Positions 13,383 through 57,119 of a stretch of 64,000 nt of DNA are shown here, piece after piece. A model generated the notes under the pieces. The model was not told where the DNA came from and ran no database searches. It saw only the letters and a list, made by a program, of their open reading frames with translations. Numbering within the stretch: position 1 is the first letter of the stretch; each line of letters starts with the position of its first letter. The translations under genes and the position numbers were made by a program. Source of the stretch: Cacajao melanocephalus (lineage: Eukaryota; Chordata; Mammalia; Primates; Pitheciidae); NCBI GenBank assembly GCA_963573385.1, contig CAUYLG010034717.1, positions 1 through 64,000 of the forward strand. Reading direction: 5' to 3'.

Positions 13383-15211
13383 CTACAAGGACACAGTGGC
13401 TCAGGGTTTAATGTCAATCCTTCACCCCAAAGAGATCTCTAAGCATAACCTGTAATACCTAAGCAAGGAACAGGTGTCCCAATCCCATGGGAGTCTGGCT
13501 GGTCATCCTCTTCTACTCCTCAACTAGTGAAAGAATACCCCATCTTAAATTGAGGTGTAGCCATCTTAAAGAGAAGACTAAAATGATTCCACTGGTGCTA
13601 GTGGCTTAAATTCTATCATTAAGAGCTTATTGCTTTCGGATTCCTCTTTGCAATAGAAAACTCCAGAGGGATGTGACACAAGTCCCTAATACCTTATGAG
13701 GGGAACAACCCAGGGAACTTGACTCCCCTTTAGGGGAAACAGGAACAAAATGAGGAAGACAGACAAAGGGGTGCAGTTAAAAGACAAATACCCATCTCCT
13801 ATTTTAATATGTCTAGGGCTTTCTTTGCCTATAGACATGCATGGCCCACTGTAAGGCCAAAAAAGGGTCTCTTGTATAGGCAGTACTTGGCAGTTCAATT
13901 TAGGTCCCAAGAAGGGACTGGATTACAGTGTTGGTTTGGCCACATTTAGGCCTCAGTTCTCCTAACTATAAAATGTAGGGGCTCAATTAGATAGTCTCTA
14001 AGGGCTGTATCTTGGCTCTATACAGTATGGGAGGTGCCATGGTGATAATTCTTAACAGAAGGCAGAAGTGAATGGCCAAAGGACAAGAAAAGCAAGATTA
14101 ATTCCTCACTGCTCTCCAGAGTGGACAGAAGTCAGTTAAAGATAACTCAGGGCTGGGAAAGGGAGTAGATAGGCCCAACCCACTCCATACTCCCAAGCAG
14201 GAGAGGGAAATCTACAGATCTAGGCTGAGCTGAGTAGGGCAAAAGCCCTTTTTTTTTTTTTTTTTTCTTTTTTTTAAAAAAACGGGGTTTCACCGTTGGT
14301 CAGGCTGGTCTTGAACTCCTGACCTCAGGTGATCCGCCCGCCTTGGCCTCCAAAGTGCTTGGATTACAGGCCTGAGCCACCACGCCCGGCCTGGTAAAAG
14401 CCTTTAGGAGATGGTGTAGTCCAACCGTAAGCAACTCCCATGCCAGCTCCCAAGACCCTCACTCTTGCGGAGTCGGGGGTCTAGAAACGCCTGAGAAGCC
14501 TGAATGCATGCAGGCTTGCAAAGCTAAGGCGTGCTGGGGAGGAAAGAGAGCGTGGAGGGGGTGACAAGTGGGTGAGGGCCGAGGGAGTCAGGCTGGGAGG
14601 CAAGCACTGGATGGTGGGATCCAGACCCTGTGCGAAGAATCTGGGGGCGTTTCGCACGACCAGAGGAGAACTCTACTCGGGGGATGGTAATGATAAAGGA
14701 GGAGTTGAGCCGTGGGTTGGAGACTCGCCAGTGGAAATGGTTTGGGGGCCTGAGACTGTTCTGCAGGGAACTAGGAGTGCCCTGTAAGTGGCAACTGTCG
14801 GCACATCAAGGGGCCAGAGAGTTCTGTTGGGGGTATGGGGTGCCCCAAGGCACCAGGTAAGAATAGGTGGGGCGATTGGCAGTTTAAGGATTGGAAAACC
14901 CTGGGAGATCTCGGGCTGGACTTGGGACCCGGTGAACCTCACCGGAAATATCGTTCCTCTTCAGCCTGCTCTCTCTTTCCAAAGGCTCCACCGGCTTCCC
15001 GGATGGAGCCCGCGCCCCGATCGAGATTCTCGGACTGCAGAGAGACAGGGACACGGGTAAAGATGCGGAAGCGAAGATGGAATCCGCCCTCGCGGCTGGG
15101 GCAGCGGACACTGTCACAGCGTACCTGATCCGAGCCGAAGCTTCGGGCTTGCATGGTCCTCACGCCCCAAACGCCAAGCCACGTCCTCGCCGCCAACGCC
15201 GTAACTGCCAT
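13241..15211 (-). CDS. ATP5IF1: ATP5IF1, mitochondrial ATP synthase inhibitory factor 1
   Basis: Three coding exons join on the minus strand (15211-15125, 15034-14943, 13382-13241; 321 nt) to give 106 aa and a TAA stop, the length of the human precursor. The product is imported into the matrix and blocks reverse ATP hydrolysis by F1 when the proton gradient falls. Residues 1-25 are an arginine-rich, acid-free mitochondrial presequence ([16 protein letters not shown]...). Residues about 30-60 hold the glycine-rich segment and the acidic EEERYF inhibitory stretch. From about 62 on is a charged heptad coiled coil with the His cluster (HH at 73-74 and 80-81) linked in the family to pH-dependent oligomerisation. 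It ends KHDD. All junctions have GT donors and AG acceptors. Compared with the human protein as I recall it: Ser24, Leu33, Thr63, Arg71 and Ile101 differ. It is divergent from DNAJC8, start to start 5.6 kb. Confidence 0.96.
13920..14015 (+). repeat. MIR fragment
   Basis: GCCTCAGTTCTCCTAACTATAAAATG with flanking MIR-like text; diverged. Confidence 0.6.
14249..14391 (-). mobile_element. Free Alu left monomer
   Basis: T-rich tail 14249-14274, then only a left monomer (ACGGGGTTTCACCG to CCACCACGCCCGGCC). Flanks CAAAAGCC and TAAAAGCC suggest an imperfect target-site duplication. Confidence 0.85.
14943..15034 (-). CDS. ATP5IF1: ATP5IF1 coding exon 2
   Basis: Acceptor CTGCAG, donor CCG/GTGAGG. Encodes Ser30 to the first two bases of Arg60, the N-terminal part of the mature inhibitor. 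Confidence 0.95.
15035..15124 (-). other. ATP5IF1: ATP5IF1 intron 1 (90 bp)
   Basis: Very short intron: donor GTACGC, acceptor TCTCTGCAG, GC-rich and inside the CpG island. Frame-shifted open frames across it are read-through artefacts. Confidence 0.9.
15125..15211 (-). CDS. ATP5IF1: ATP5IF1 coding exon 1
   Basis: ATG at 15211-15209; encodes residues 1-29, covering the whole presequence and its expected cleavage region (F25/G26). Confidence 0.95.
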
Positions 15212-15440
15212 TGCCGCTGGTGGTGCACCTCTGGCGTCTCTGCTGCAACAAGCAGTGCTTGGGTACACGCTAATGACGGAGACGGCCAAGCACCCAATCT
15301 GGTCGATGGAGGGGCGGATGGACACTGAAGTAGCGAATCATGGGAGAGCGGAGGCGGGCTTCCTGGAGCTCACAGCGAATCCCGAGCAAGAGGCGAGCCT
15401 ATTCTTAGCCAATCGCTAGCAAGGGCTCCGGGTAATGGTC
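15212..15440 (-). promoter_or_regulatory. ATP5IF1: ATP5IF1 promoter and 5' UTR
   Basis: CpG-rich, TATA-less. CCAAT boxes at 15294-15298 and 15409-15413, and TGACG on the plus strand at 15274-15278. The transcription start is likely within about 120 bp of the ATG; the exact base is not visible. Confidence 0.75.
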
Positions 15441-15748
15441 TGGAAAGAAGAATGACGGAGGAGCGTAGAGAGCTGGTTAAGGAGAGTGCCAGAAGCCGAA
15501 ATTTCGGCTCTTGGACCCATCAGAATGAGGCGTGGCGTCCACCCCCAGCCCAGGATTTCAATCCTAAAGTCGTTATTTCAAAGCTCAAAGGAAGTTTTCC
15601 CGTCCCTGGCCTGCTAGCATCAATAAAATGGGGGAACATGGGGTTGGGAGCTGTGTCCTTGGATGCTGACGTCCAGGATACCGACGTCCAACGTGCCTTG
15701 GCTTAGAGATACGTAAATCGCATTCATTTGTTATGAGGGGTGTCAATG
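15441..15748. other. Upstream flank of ATP5IF1
   Basis: GC-moderate unique sequence with a small repeated GACGTCCA motif at 15668-15692 (GACGTCCAGGATACCGACGTCCA). No exon recognised. Confidence 0.5.
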
Positions 15749-15749
15749 T

Positions 15750-16048
15750 CCTGGGGGGGCGCGGTGACTCACGCCAGTAATCCCAACACTTTGGGAGGCC
15801 AAGGTGGGTGATCACCTGAGGTCAGGAGTTCGAGATCAGCCTGGCCAACATGGTGAAACCCTGTCTCGTTTCTACTAAAAATACAAAAATCAGCCGGGTG
15901 TGGTGGCACGCGCCTGTAATCCCAGCTACTCGGGAGGCTGAGGCAGGAGAATAGGCTTGAACCTGGCAGGCGGAGGTTGCAGTGAGCCTAGATCGTGCCA
16001 CAGCACTCCAGCCTGGACAACAGAGCAAGACTTCCTCTTTAAAAAGAA
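15750..16048 (+). mobile_element. Alu (full length)
   Basis: GGGGGGGCGCGGTGACTCACGCC start; tail CTTTAAAAAG. Confidence 0.92.
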
Positions 16049-16101
16049 AGTGTCAGTGTTCTTTTGCTTATTTTTTAAAATTATTTTTAATTTTTAATTA
16101 A

Positions 16102-16980
<879 letters not shown>

Positions 16981-17046
16981 TTCTTTTGTTTCATTGACAT
17001 TTCACTCTCCAGCCAACATAAATGTCACCTCAGAGAAAACTTCCCT

Positions 17047-17177
17047 GGCCCAGCACGGTGGTTCATGCCTATAATCCCAATGGTATGGAGGCCAAGGCAG
17101 GAGAATCACCTGAACCAAGGAGTTTCAGGCCTTCTTGGGCAACATAGCAACACCCCGTTTCTACTAAAAAAAGAAAA
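17047..17177 (+). mobile_element. Alu left monomer
   Basis: GGCCCAGCACGGTGGTTCATGCC to CTACTAAAAAAAG; diverged, single monomer. Confidence 0.85.
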
Positions 17178-17422
17178 ATACCTAAATATAACCTTCTCTG
17201 TCATTCTATCACCAGGGATTCTCTCATATCTCCTCCCTGTTTTGGTCTCTTTTTCTTCTTTGCACTTTTCGCCTTGTGATGGGGTCCTTGCTCAAGTGGG
17301 CACTGAATTAATATTTGTGGACTGTATTAATATTGTTAACTAAAATAAAATTGCAAGCTGCGCCCCGACCCCACCGACTGAATGAACCCCCTCTTGGCCA
17401 AAGGACACCAGAAAAATCATTA

Positions 17423-18086
<664 letters not shown>

Positions 18087-18109
18087 TTAGCCAGCTGTGA
18101 AAGTAAGGG

Positions 18110-19000
18110 AGGTCAGAAGCACATCTTGTTATGCTCCCTCCGTTTTGGTGTTTAAGCACAACAACTGACCAACATCAATGTTGAAATAGAGATCATAAGA
18201 TTAGCAAAACACATTCTTTGTGAAAATAAGATATCGAATTATAAATAGGACTTAAGGCTATGCCACACGACAGTTAAGTCACACACATTTACAGGTCACT
18301 CTGACCCAATGTATTGGCTAACAGCCTTCCTTATCTTAAACATTTCTTTCTGCTGACTCCAAATTTTTAGACTGTTTTACTCCTTTAACCAATTGCAAAT
18401 TAAAGAATCTCTGAATCCACCTGTAACCTCTAAGCCTGTGCCTCAAGATACCCCACCTTTTTGGGCCAAATCAATGTATATGTTTCATGTATTCATTTAT
18501 ATCTTTGTCTGTAACTCCTGTCTCCCTGAAATGTATGAAACCAAACTGTGGGCTGGGTGCAGTGGCTCATGTCTGTAATCCCAGCACTTTGGGAGGCCAA
18601 GGCAGGAGGATCACTTGATGCTAGAGTTTGAGACCACCTTGGGCAATGTAGTGAGATATCATCTCTACCTCCCTTTTCCCCCAAAATTAGCCTGGCACGG
18701 TGGTATATGCCTTATAATTCTAGCTACTTGGGAGGATATCTTGGGCCTAGGAGTTCAAGATGATAACAAGCTATGATGGCACCACTGCACTCCAGCCTGC
18801 TGGGCAACAGAGCAAGACTCTGTCTCAAAAAAAAAAAAAAAATACCCCCCAAACAAAACCCCTTAAGAAAATCCAAATTATAACTTGATGACCTCAGGGA
18901 CACTTTCCTAGGACCTCCTGAGACTGTGTTTCCCTAAGCTATGGTCACTCATACTGGCTCAGAATAAACCTTTTAAAAATATTTTACAGTTTTTTTTGTT
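18110..19000 (+). mobile_element. ERV1-type solo LTR split by an Alu
   Basis: GTAACTCCTGTCTCCCTGAA, ATGTATGAAACCAAACTGTG, then after the Alu GGACCTCCTGAGACTGTG and the signal AATAAACC at 18964. This order is typical of the MER4/MER61 group of class I LTRs. Family assignment is from memory; the left boundary is approximate. No viral genes accompany it. Confidence 0.6.
18552..18843 (+). mobile_element. AluJ-like, inside LTR
   Basis: GGCTGGGTGCAGTGGCTCATG start, diverged, A tail 18827-18842. Confidence 0.88.
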
Positions 19001-19079
19001 GTTGTTGTTAACAACATATTGTTAAATGGGCTTAATAACTGCACTTTTGGCAATGTGGAGCAATGGAGTAGAAAAGAGT

Positions 19080-19494
<415 letters not shown>

Positions 19495-19567
19495 TTATCT
19501 TCTCTGTTTCTTCTCCTTTAGGTCAGAGAATTGGGCCAGATTCATGATTATAAAAATACTTTCTTCG

Positions 19568-19858
19568 GGGCCGGGCACGTATCCCAGCACTTTGGGGGGC
19601 CGAGGCAGGTGGGTCACCTGAGGTCGGGAGTTCGAGACCAGCCTGACGAACATGGAGAAACCCTGTTTCTACTAAAAATACAAAAAATTAGCTGGGCATG
19701 GTTGCGAATGCCTGTAATCCCAGCTACTCAGGAGGCTGAGACTGGAGAATCACTTCAACTTGGGAAGCAGAGGTTGTGGTGAGCCAAGATCGTGCCATTA
19801 CACTCCAGTCTGGGCAATAAGAATGAAACTCCATCTCAAAAAACAAAACAAAACAAAA
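19568..19858 (+). mobile_element. Alu with 5' internal deletion
   Basis: GGGGCCGGGCACG joins directly to TATCCCAGCACTTTGG, missing GGTGGCTCACGCCTG. Confidence 0.9.
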
Positions 19859-19860
19859 AA

Positions 19861-20078
19861 CATTAGCTGGGCATGGTGGCGTGCCTGTAATCCCAGCTAC
19901 TCAGGAGGCTGAGACAGGAGAATTGCTTGAACCCAGAAGCGGAGATTGCAGTGAGCCAGCTGAGATAGGAGAATCACTTGAACCCGGGAGGTGAAGATTG
20001 CAGTGAGCCGAGATCTGCACTCCAGCCTGGGCGACAGAGCGAGATTTTTGTCTCAAAACAAAAAACAACAAAAAAAAA
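19861..20078 (+). mobile_element. Alu right monomer with internal duplication
   Basis: ATTAGCTGGGCATGGTGGCG start. The block AGGAGAATxxCTTGAACCC ... GATTGCAGTGAGCC occurs twice (19916-19960 and 19967-20010). It directly follows the preceding Alu, making a three-monomer array. Confidence 0.82.
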
Positions 20079-20329
20079 ACTTCGTTTTCTATGAAATATT
20101 AAAATTGGCTTTATTGATCTTCTTTTGGTTAGGAAAATACCAGCCCTGCCTGGCATTTTGCTTAATTCCATTTATGTGAAATACCTATTCACATATTGTT
20201 TAACTCCATTTGTATGAAATACCCAGAATAGGTAAATCCATAGAGATAGAACACAGATTGCTTGTTTTCAGGGACTGAGGAGTGGGGGTGAATAGGGAGT
20301 AACTGCTAATAGATACTAGGTCTCCTTGG

Positions 20330-20638
<309 letters not shown>

Positions 20639-20689
20639 CTAATTATATGTTATGGGCAATTCGTTTAAATCTAAAAAAGCCCACCTAGA

Positions 20690-20823
20690 TTTAATGTGCC
20701 TGTCTGGGCTGAGAGCTCTTTAAGAGCTTCTCAGACGGGAGGCGGGGCTAGGGGGGGCGGACCTGTAAGAATCACGTGAGGGGGCGCCTGCGCAGAAGGG
20801 TCACGTGGTGGCTGGCCGGGGAA
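20690..20823 (+). promoter_or_regulatory. DNAJC8: DNAJC8 promoter and 5' UTR
   Basis: TATA-less GC-rich promoter. GC boxes at 20741-20760, two E-boxes CACGTG at 20773-20778 and 20802-20807, and between them GCGCCTGCGCA (20784-20794), a good NRF1-type site. The second E-box is only 17 bp from the ATG, so the start site probably lies between or at these elements. An imperfect hairpin sits at 20702-20736. Confidence 0.8.
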
Positions 20824-50786
<29,963 letters not shown>

Positions 50787-51495
50787 CCGCCCAGGGTCAC
50801 AGGCACAGAACCTTCCCCCTGCTGTCTCCCTTCCTGCTTCGAAGGACTCATTCTTTCCTCCCACTTCCACCCCAACATAGAGTAGTATTTGCTTTTTAGT
50901 CCGTTTTGTTTTCAGTACAGTTTAATATCGATCAGAGTAATTCTTTTGTACATTGAAATGAGGGGCTTGGTTTAAAAAGAAGACCTTCCCCTCTCCCTGC
51001 CCCTAGAACCACCAGGATTGGAAGGTGCCACCACTGGTGCTGCCTTCTCTTCCCACAGCCTGTAACTTAATGTTTTGTACTTCACTGAACTGTGATGGTT
51101 AGAAACTTCGTGGATAGTTTGTGGAAATCATCCAATTAAACATATTGCTTAAAATGGTGTCGCTGTCACTGCAGAGACAGGCCTGGGGCACCTTAGGAAG
51201 CCCCTTTGCTTCAGTTGCTCGCTTTTGGGTGTGCTCCCTTTGAAGGCCCAGATGAGACAGGGAACACTTGTGGGCACTCAGAGCAGGTACCTGCTGCCCT
51301 GATGCCCTGTGGCGTTTGGCATGTGCCCTCCCGTCTACTGACCAATCAGCGTGGCATGAGGCCCACGCCACCCAAACCTTTCACTTTCCAAAGAGCTAGC
51401 CGTCCTCCACCCAGTACCATGGTGTCATAGCCTGTCTGCATTTGTTAGTGGTAATATTCTTTATGTATAATAAATTTTTATACCCTAACTGTTGA
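50787..51495 (+). other. DNAJC8: DNAJC8 3' UTR
   Basis: About 0.7 kb. A weaker signal ATTAAA at 51135-51140 could give a shorter message; AATAAA at 51469-51474 is the likely main end. The cleavage base is inferred. Confidence 0.85.
51469..51474 (+). promoter_or_regulatory. DNAJC8: DNAJC8 distal polyadenylation signal
   Basis: AATAAA in GTATAATAAATTTTT, followed by T/GT-rich sequence (TGTTGATGTATTCTTCC). Confidence 0.85.
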
Positions 51496-52288
51496 TGTAT
51501 TCTTCCTTGTACTATCCCTTTTGGGTCCCTTGTCTGGCTTGGCTCAACCCCGAAATGCTTTGGGATTGGACAGACCTGGGCAAACCGTAGTGTCTTCATC
51601 TATAAAACTATTATTTCTGTGTAAAATGAAGATACTGATTGTTTCGAGGATTAAATGAAGTAACGTATGAAGCGTCCAGCTCATAGTCTATGCTCAAAGT
51701 CTAGCTTGCTTCCAGCCACAGAATCAGCCCTCCGGTGGGGCCTAAAGTGAGACGTGGAAAGGTGACACTTGAAATGTGAAGATACAGGAAACTAGGTGAC
51801 TCAAAACTAGACTTTTGCTTTCTGCAATGTCTTGTAGACGAGTAAACAGGCACCATGGCTACGAAAGGCACAATGTCTTTTAATATCATGAGAAGTGCAG
51901 CTTTGATTTCTTTATGGGAGAGGACAGAGGCTTGGGTGTCTCACTGTCCTTCCAAGTACAGCTGAGCACATCCAAACCACACATGAAGTAGAGCACAGGG
52001 GTGAGTGGGTGGGTGGATGGGTGGGTGTGCCTCTGGCTAAAACTGGACCAAGGCAGAGGGAGGAAATGTTTAGTTGCCCTGCTAAAGTGATACATTCCGT
52101 GAGGTAATGCAGACTGTCCTGAGTAGGGGGCGATGATTATCTTTTCTAGCCAGGCAAAGCAAAGTGACCCCCATCTCACTCCAGGATGTGGGTGCACACA
52201 CCCCTTCCTTAGAGCTTAAGTGGTGGTGGTTTAGTTCAGCCATCTGCAAACGTACCTTTGCCCTCAAGGAGGCTGTGCCAGCAATTAG
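51496..52288. other. DNAJC8-PTAFR intergenic sequence
   Basis: MIR-like remnant at about 51590-51710; a (GGGT/GGAT)n-like patch at 52001-52028. No exon seen. Confidence 0.6.
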
Positions 52289-52672
52289 CTATGGTTCTCA
52301 CGGTGCTATGAACAACTACCTGAGACTAGGTAATTTATAAAGAAAAGAGGTTTAATTGACTCATGGTTTCACAGGCTGTACAGGAAGCATGGCTGGGGAG
52401 GCCTCAGGAAACTTAACAATTGAGGCAGAAGATGAAGAGGAAGGAGGCACGTCTTACATGGCCAGAGCAGGAGGAAGAGCATGCAGGGGGAGGTGCTATA
52501 CACCTTGAAACAACCAGATCCCACTACCATGAGACAGTGCAGTGATAGGGAGAATTCACTATCACAAGAACAGCAAAGGGTGCTGCCCCTTCTTACCAGG
52601 TCCCTCCTCCAATTGGGGGATTACAATTGGGCATGAGATTTGGGCGGGAACACAAATTCAAATCATATTAGG
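52289..52672 (-). mobile_element. MST/THE1-type MaLR solo LTR (antisense)
   Basis: CTACCTGAGACTAGGTAATTT ... GGCTGGGGAGGCCTCAGG ... TTACATGGCCAGAGCAGG ... GGGATTACAATTGGGCATGAG is the reverse complement of an MST/THE1 LTR. About 380 bp; no internal sequence. Confidence 0.85.
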
Positions 52673-52857
52673 TGTGTTTATTCATTGAACAAATATACTG
52701 GTTTAGAAATAAAATGGTGAACACCTCAGGACCCCTGTTGCCTGCCTCACAGTTGGGGCACACAGGCAATGAGACTGTGTCCACTGCTCCGAGGAGGGGC
52801 CCTTGATCTCTGTTTTAGCAGCCAGGGAATATTCCTGGAGAAAGTGGCCTCTTTAAA

Positions 52858-53165
<308 letters not shown>

Positions 53166-54351
53166 TGGAGCCCAGGGCTGATGCATCAGTTAGGAATGTT
53201 TTGGCTGCAAGGAATAACTAGCAAAAAGAATTAGAGGAATATTTTACTTCCGTAAGAGGAGACAGGTGGTTTCAGGTATTGTTTGTGGTGGTATCATTCA
53301 CTCAGTAATACCTCCAAGGAAACAGGCTCTTACTATGCTTCTCCATCCTCTCTGGAGGGCTTGGCATTTCATAGTTGTAAGAAGGTTCTAGCACCACATC
53401 TTTTAACAACTACCAAATAGAAATAAGTTGTCCAGGAAGCAAAATTTTTCCCAGAAGGTGTCACTGGTTAGAAAATGGGTCACTTGGACCCATGTTGGTA
53501 AGTTTGGCTGGGAGAGCCACCAAGGAGAATGAATGGGCAATACACCAAACCTTACTCCTTGGGATTGGGCACCTGTTTCCAATAAAATAAAGTTTTGTTG
53601 GCAAGGATGAAAGAATGCCTGCTGGAAACAACAGTGTCTGGCACAGAACGGGTAGGACTTGAGGAAAGGTGTTTCAGTCAGAGGAAACAGCATGTGCAAA
53701 GACCTAGAGGGAAGAGCCTAGCCCATTCATGGGACTGAATAACGTTTGTTGTGCCTGGAGCACAGACGTGAGGTGAGATGAGACCAGGGAGATCATAATG
53801 GCATATTGAGGAATTTGGGTTTCGGTTAGGGCATCCTATTTTCCTAGATGGACCAAAGTCTTCCCACTTCCTTTCTGGTGCATTTTAGTGACAGACCCAC
53901 TCAGAAGATCAGCAGTGGTCCCAGCACATTCTTATAACCCTGCTTGGAGCAATCTCTGTGATGACCTGCCTGGGGAAAGGGGTGTGTGCTGTGTGTTGAT
54001 TTGAGGCAGCACAGCCAAGACTGGCTTCCAGGGTGGGGCTGTGGCTATGACAGTGCCATCCTCTCCCGCCCCTTCATCCATGAATAGGTTAAGGGGAGCT
54101 GTCTGGACAGGGAAGGCTTGCTGGAGGAGAACCAGGACCCAGAGAGGATGAAAGGCTGGTTGAGCCACTTTTCTTTTTTTCTGTGACTAATGGAGCAGAC
54201 AGGCTCCCCAGCTTCGGGGCCAACTGCTGGCAAGAGGGCCTTTGTGGGCAGAGATGCGATGGAAGGAGGCAGCCAGGTACAGCTGGAAACATCAACTCAG
54301 CCTCGGCATCCTAGTATGTATAGTGGGAACTGCACCTTTAAAATGAAATCT
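53166..54351. other. Intergenic, old repeats and unique sequence
   Basis: 53180-53420 and 53620-53790 look like ancient interspersed repeats I cannot name (GTTTTGGCTGCAAGGAATAAC; GGAAACAGCATGTGCAAAGA). Several short open frames, none with exon structure. Confidence 0.45.
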
Positions 54352-54557
54352 AGGCCAGGCGTGGTGGCTCACGCCTGTAATCCCAACATTTTGGGAGGCT
54401 GAGGCAGGAGGATCACTAGAGGTCAGGAGTTTGAGACCACCCTGGTCAACATAGTGAAACCCCGTCTCTACTAAAAATATAAAAATTAGCTGGGTGTGGT
54501 GGTGCGCGTCTGTGTCCCAGCTACTCAAGAAGCTGAGGCGGGAGAATCGCTGCTACC
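54352..54557 (+). mobile_element. Alu, 3' truncated
   Basis: GGCCAGGCGTGGTGGCTCACGCC; breaks off at GCGGGAGAATCGCT with no tail. Confidence 0.9.
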
Positions 54558-54820
54558 TTTGGCATTCCAGTCATCTGAATCCCCCCCACCCTATGGCTGT
54601 GGCTTCTCAGCTGCTTCCTGGAGCAGCCACAGCCAGCTTCACCTTCTGGCCCCTCCCGCTTCCCTGGGGCCCAGTGGAGGTAGGAGGAAGTGTGTGGGAG
54701 GTTGTGGATGGGTCTGGGCCTGCTCTGAGGGTGGAACCTCAAGGAAACAGGATTTGCCCCTTTCCATTTCCTTCCCGGCTCCCTAACTTCATCCTAGCAC
54801 ATCTGGATCACCTGCCCCTC

Positions 54821-54972
54821 ACCACCATGCCCGACTAATTTTTAAAATATGTTTAGTAGAGACAGGATTTCACCATCTTGACCAGGCTGGTCTCAAACTC
54901 CTGACCTCATTATCCACCCACCTCGGCCTCCCAAAGTGTTGGGATTACAGGCGTGAGCCACCGCGCTCGGCC
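54821..54972 (-). mobile_element. Alu, 3' truncated (antisense)
   Basis: Begins inside the right monomer at ACCACCATGCCCGACTAA; ends CCACCGCGCTCGGCC. Confidence 0.9.
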
Positions 54973-55179
54973 AGACAGCTGGATTTTTAACAAGCTCCCA
55001 ATTTAACCCAGCCAGGGCTGGGGACATCAGGCAGGTACAGCCAGTCCTCCAAGAGGTTGGGGGTAGGCAGAGCTTAGTGTTCTGTCAGTAATGCCATTAC
55101 CCTAACCACACACCTGTGGCTCAGCTGGGCTGCCAGTCCCATGGTGGGAGATAGGTAAGCATAGTTGAGCTCTTGAAGG

Positions 55180-55440
<261 letters not shown>

Positions 55441-55499
55441 GAGCCCCTGAAGGACTTAACTCTCCTCTCCCTGGATTCCTCTGGAGTCCCTCCAAGCCT

Positions 55500-56187
<688 letters not shown>

Positions 56188-56194
56188 TAAACCT

Positions 56195-56512
<318 letters not shown>

Positions 56513-56513
<1 letters not shown>

Positions 56514-56679
56514 TCTACCTTTATTTTTCTTTCTTCTTTTTTTTTTTAAAGACGGGGTTTCACCATGTTGGTCAGGCTGGTCTTGAACTCCCGACCTCAG
56601 GTGATCCGCCTGCCTTGGCCTCCAACGTGCTTGGATTACAGGCATAAGCCACCACGCCCGGCCCTCTACCTTTATTTTT
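56513..56679 (-). mobile_element. Free Alu left monomer with 16-bp target-site duplication
   Basis: Perfect CTCTACCTTTATTTTT at 56513-56528 and 56664-56679 surrounds a T-rich tail and one left monomer (56549-56663). Confidence 0.93.
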
Positions 56680-57119
56680 AACAAGTTCTCTAACTGAGTC
56701 TGATGTGGGGAAAGGAGTTGACTCCCAACCCCAGGACACTGGACAGGAGCTTGGGTAAATAAAGTGATTTTCATTTACGGAACTCCTGGTATGTGCAGTC
56801 ATCACGCTAAGTGGGAGGTAGGGTGTATGTCTTGCTGTTACAGACTCAGGAAGCAGGCTCAGAGAACATTCACTGCAGGGCTCAAGCTGAGGACCAGAGG
56901 TGGCAGTTACACCCTGATCTGGCAGATTCTTTGAGCTGGTATTTGAGAATGTCCACCTATGCCATGGCCCAGTTTGCTTTCCTCTGTGGCCTGACACCTC
57001 TGCTCCCTGCTAAGCCCAATATTTTGGTTGCAGGGTCAGGGGTGGGCAGAGGTATTAATAGAAACAGCGTAACTTTCAGTGCAGAACCTGCAAAGTTGGA
57101 ATCCCAGGTGCAGTCCTAA
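56680..57119. other. Upstream intergenic sequence
   Basis: No recognised repeat or exon; GC rising toward the PTAFR promoter. Confidence 0.5.

Larger units (their letters stand above)
13383..14942 (-). other. ATP5IF1: ATP5IF1 intron 2
   Basis: Donor GTGAGG beside 14942, acceptor TTGTAG at 13383. Holds a MIR remnant (about 13920-14015) and a free Alu left monomer (14249-14391). The last 500 bp near exon 2 are GC-rich. Otherwise single copy. Confidence 0.85.

Noticed and set aside
14884..15325. Alternative proteins from unspliced ATP5IF1 exons 1-2
   Set aside because: Consensus splice sites give the family protein; read-through of the 90-bp intron shifts or breaks the frame.
18110..19000. A protein-coding endogenous retrovirus
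   Set aside because: Only LTR sequence is present; no gag, pol or env remnants follow on either side.
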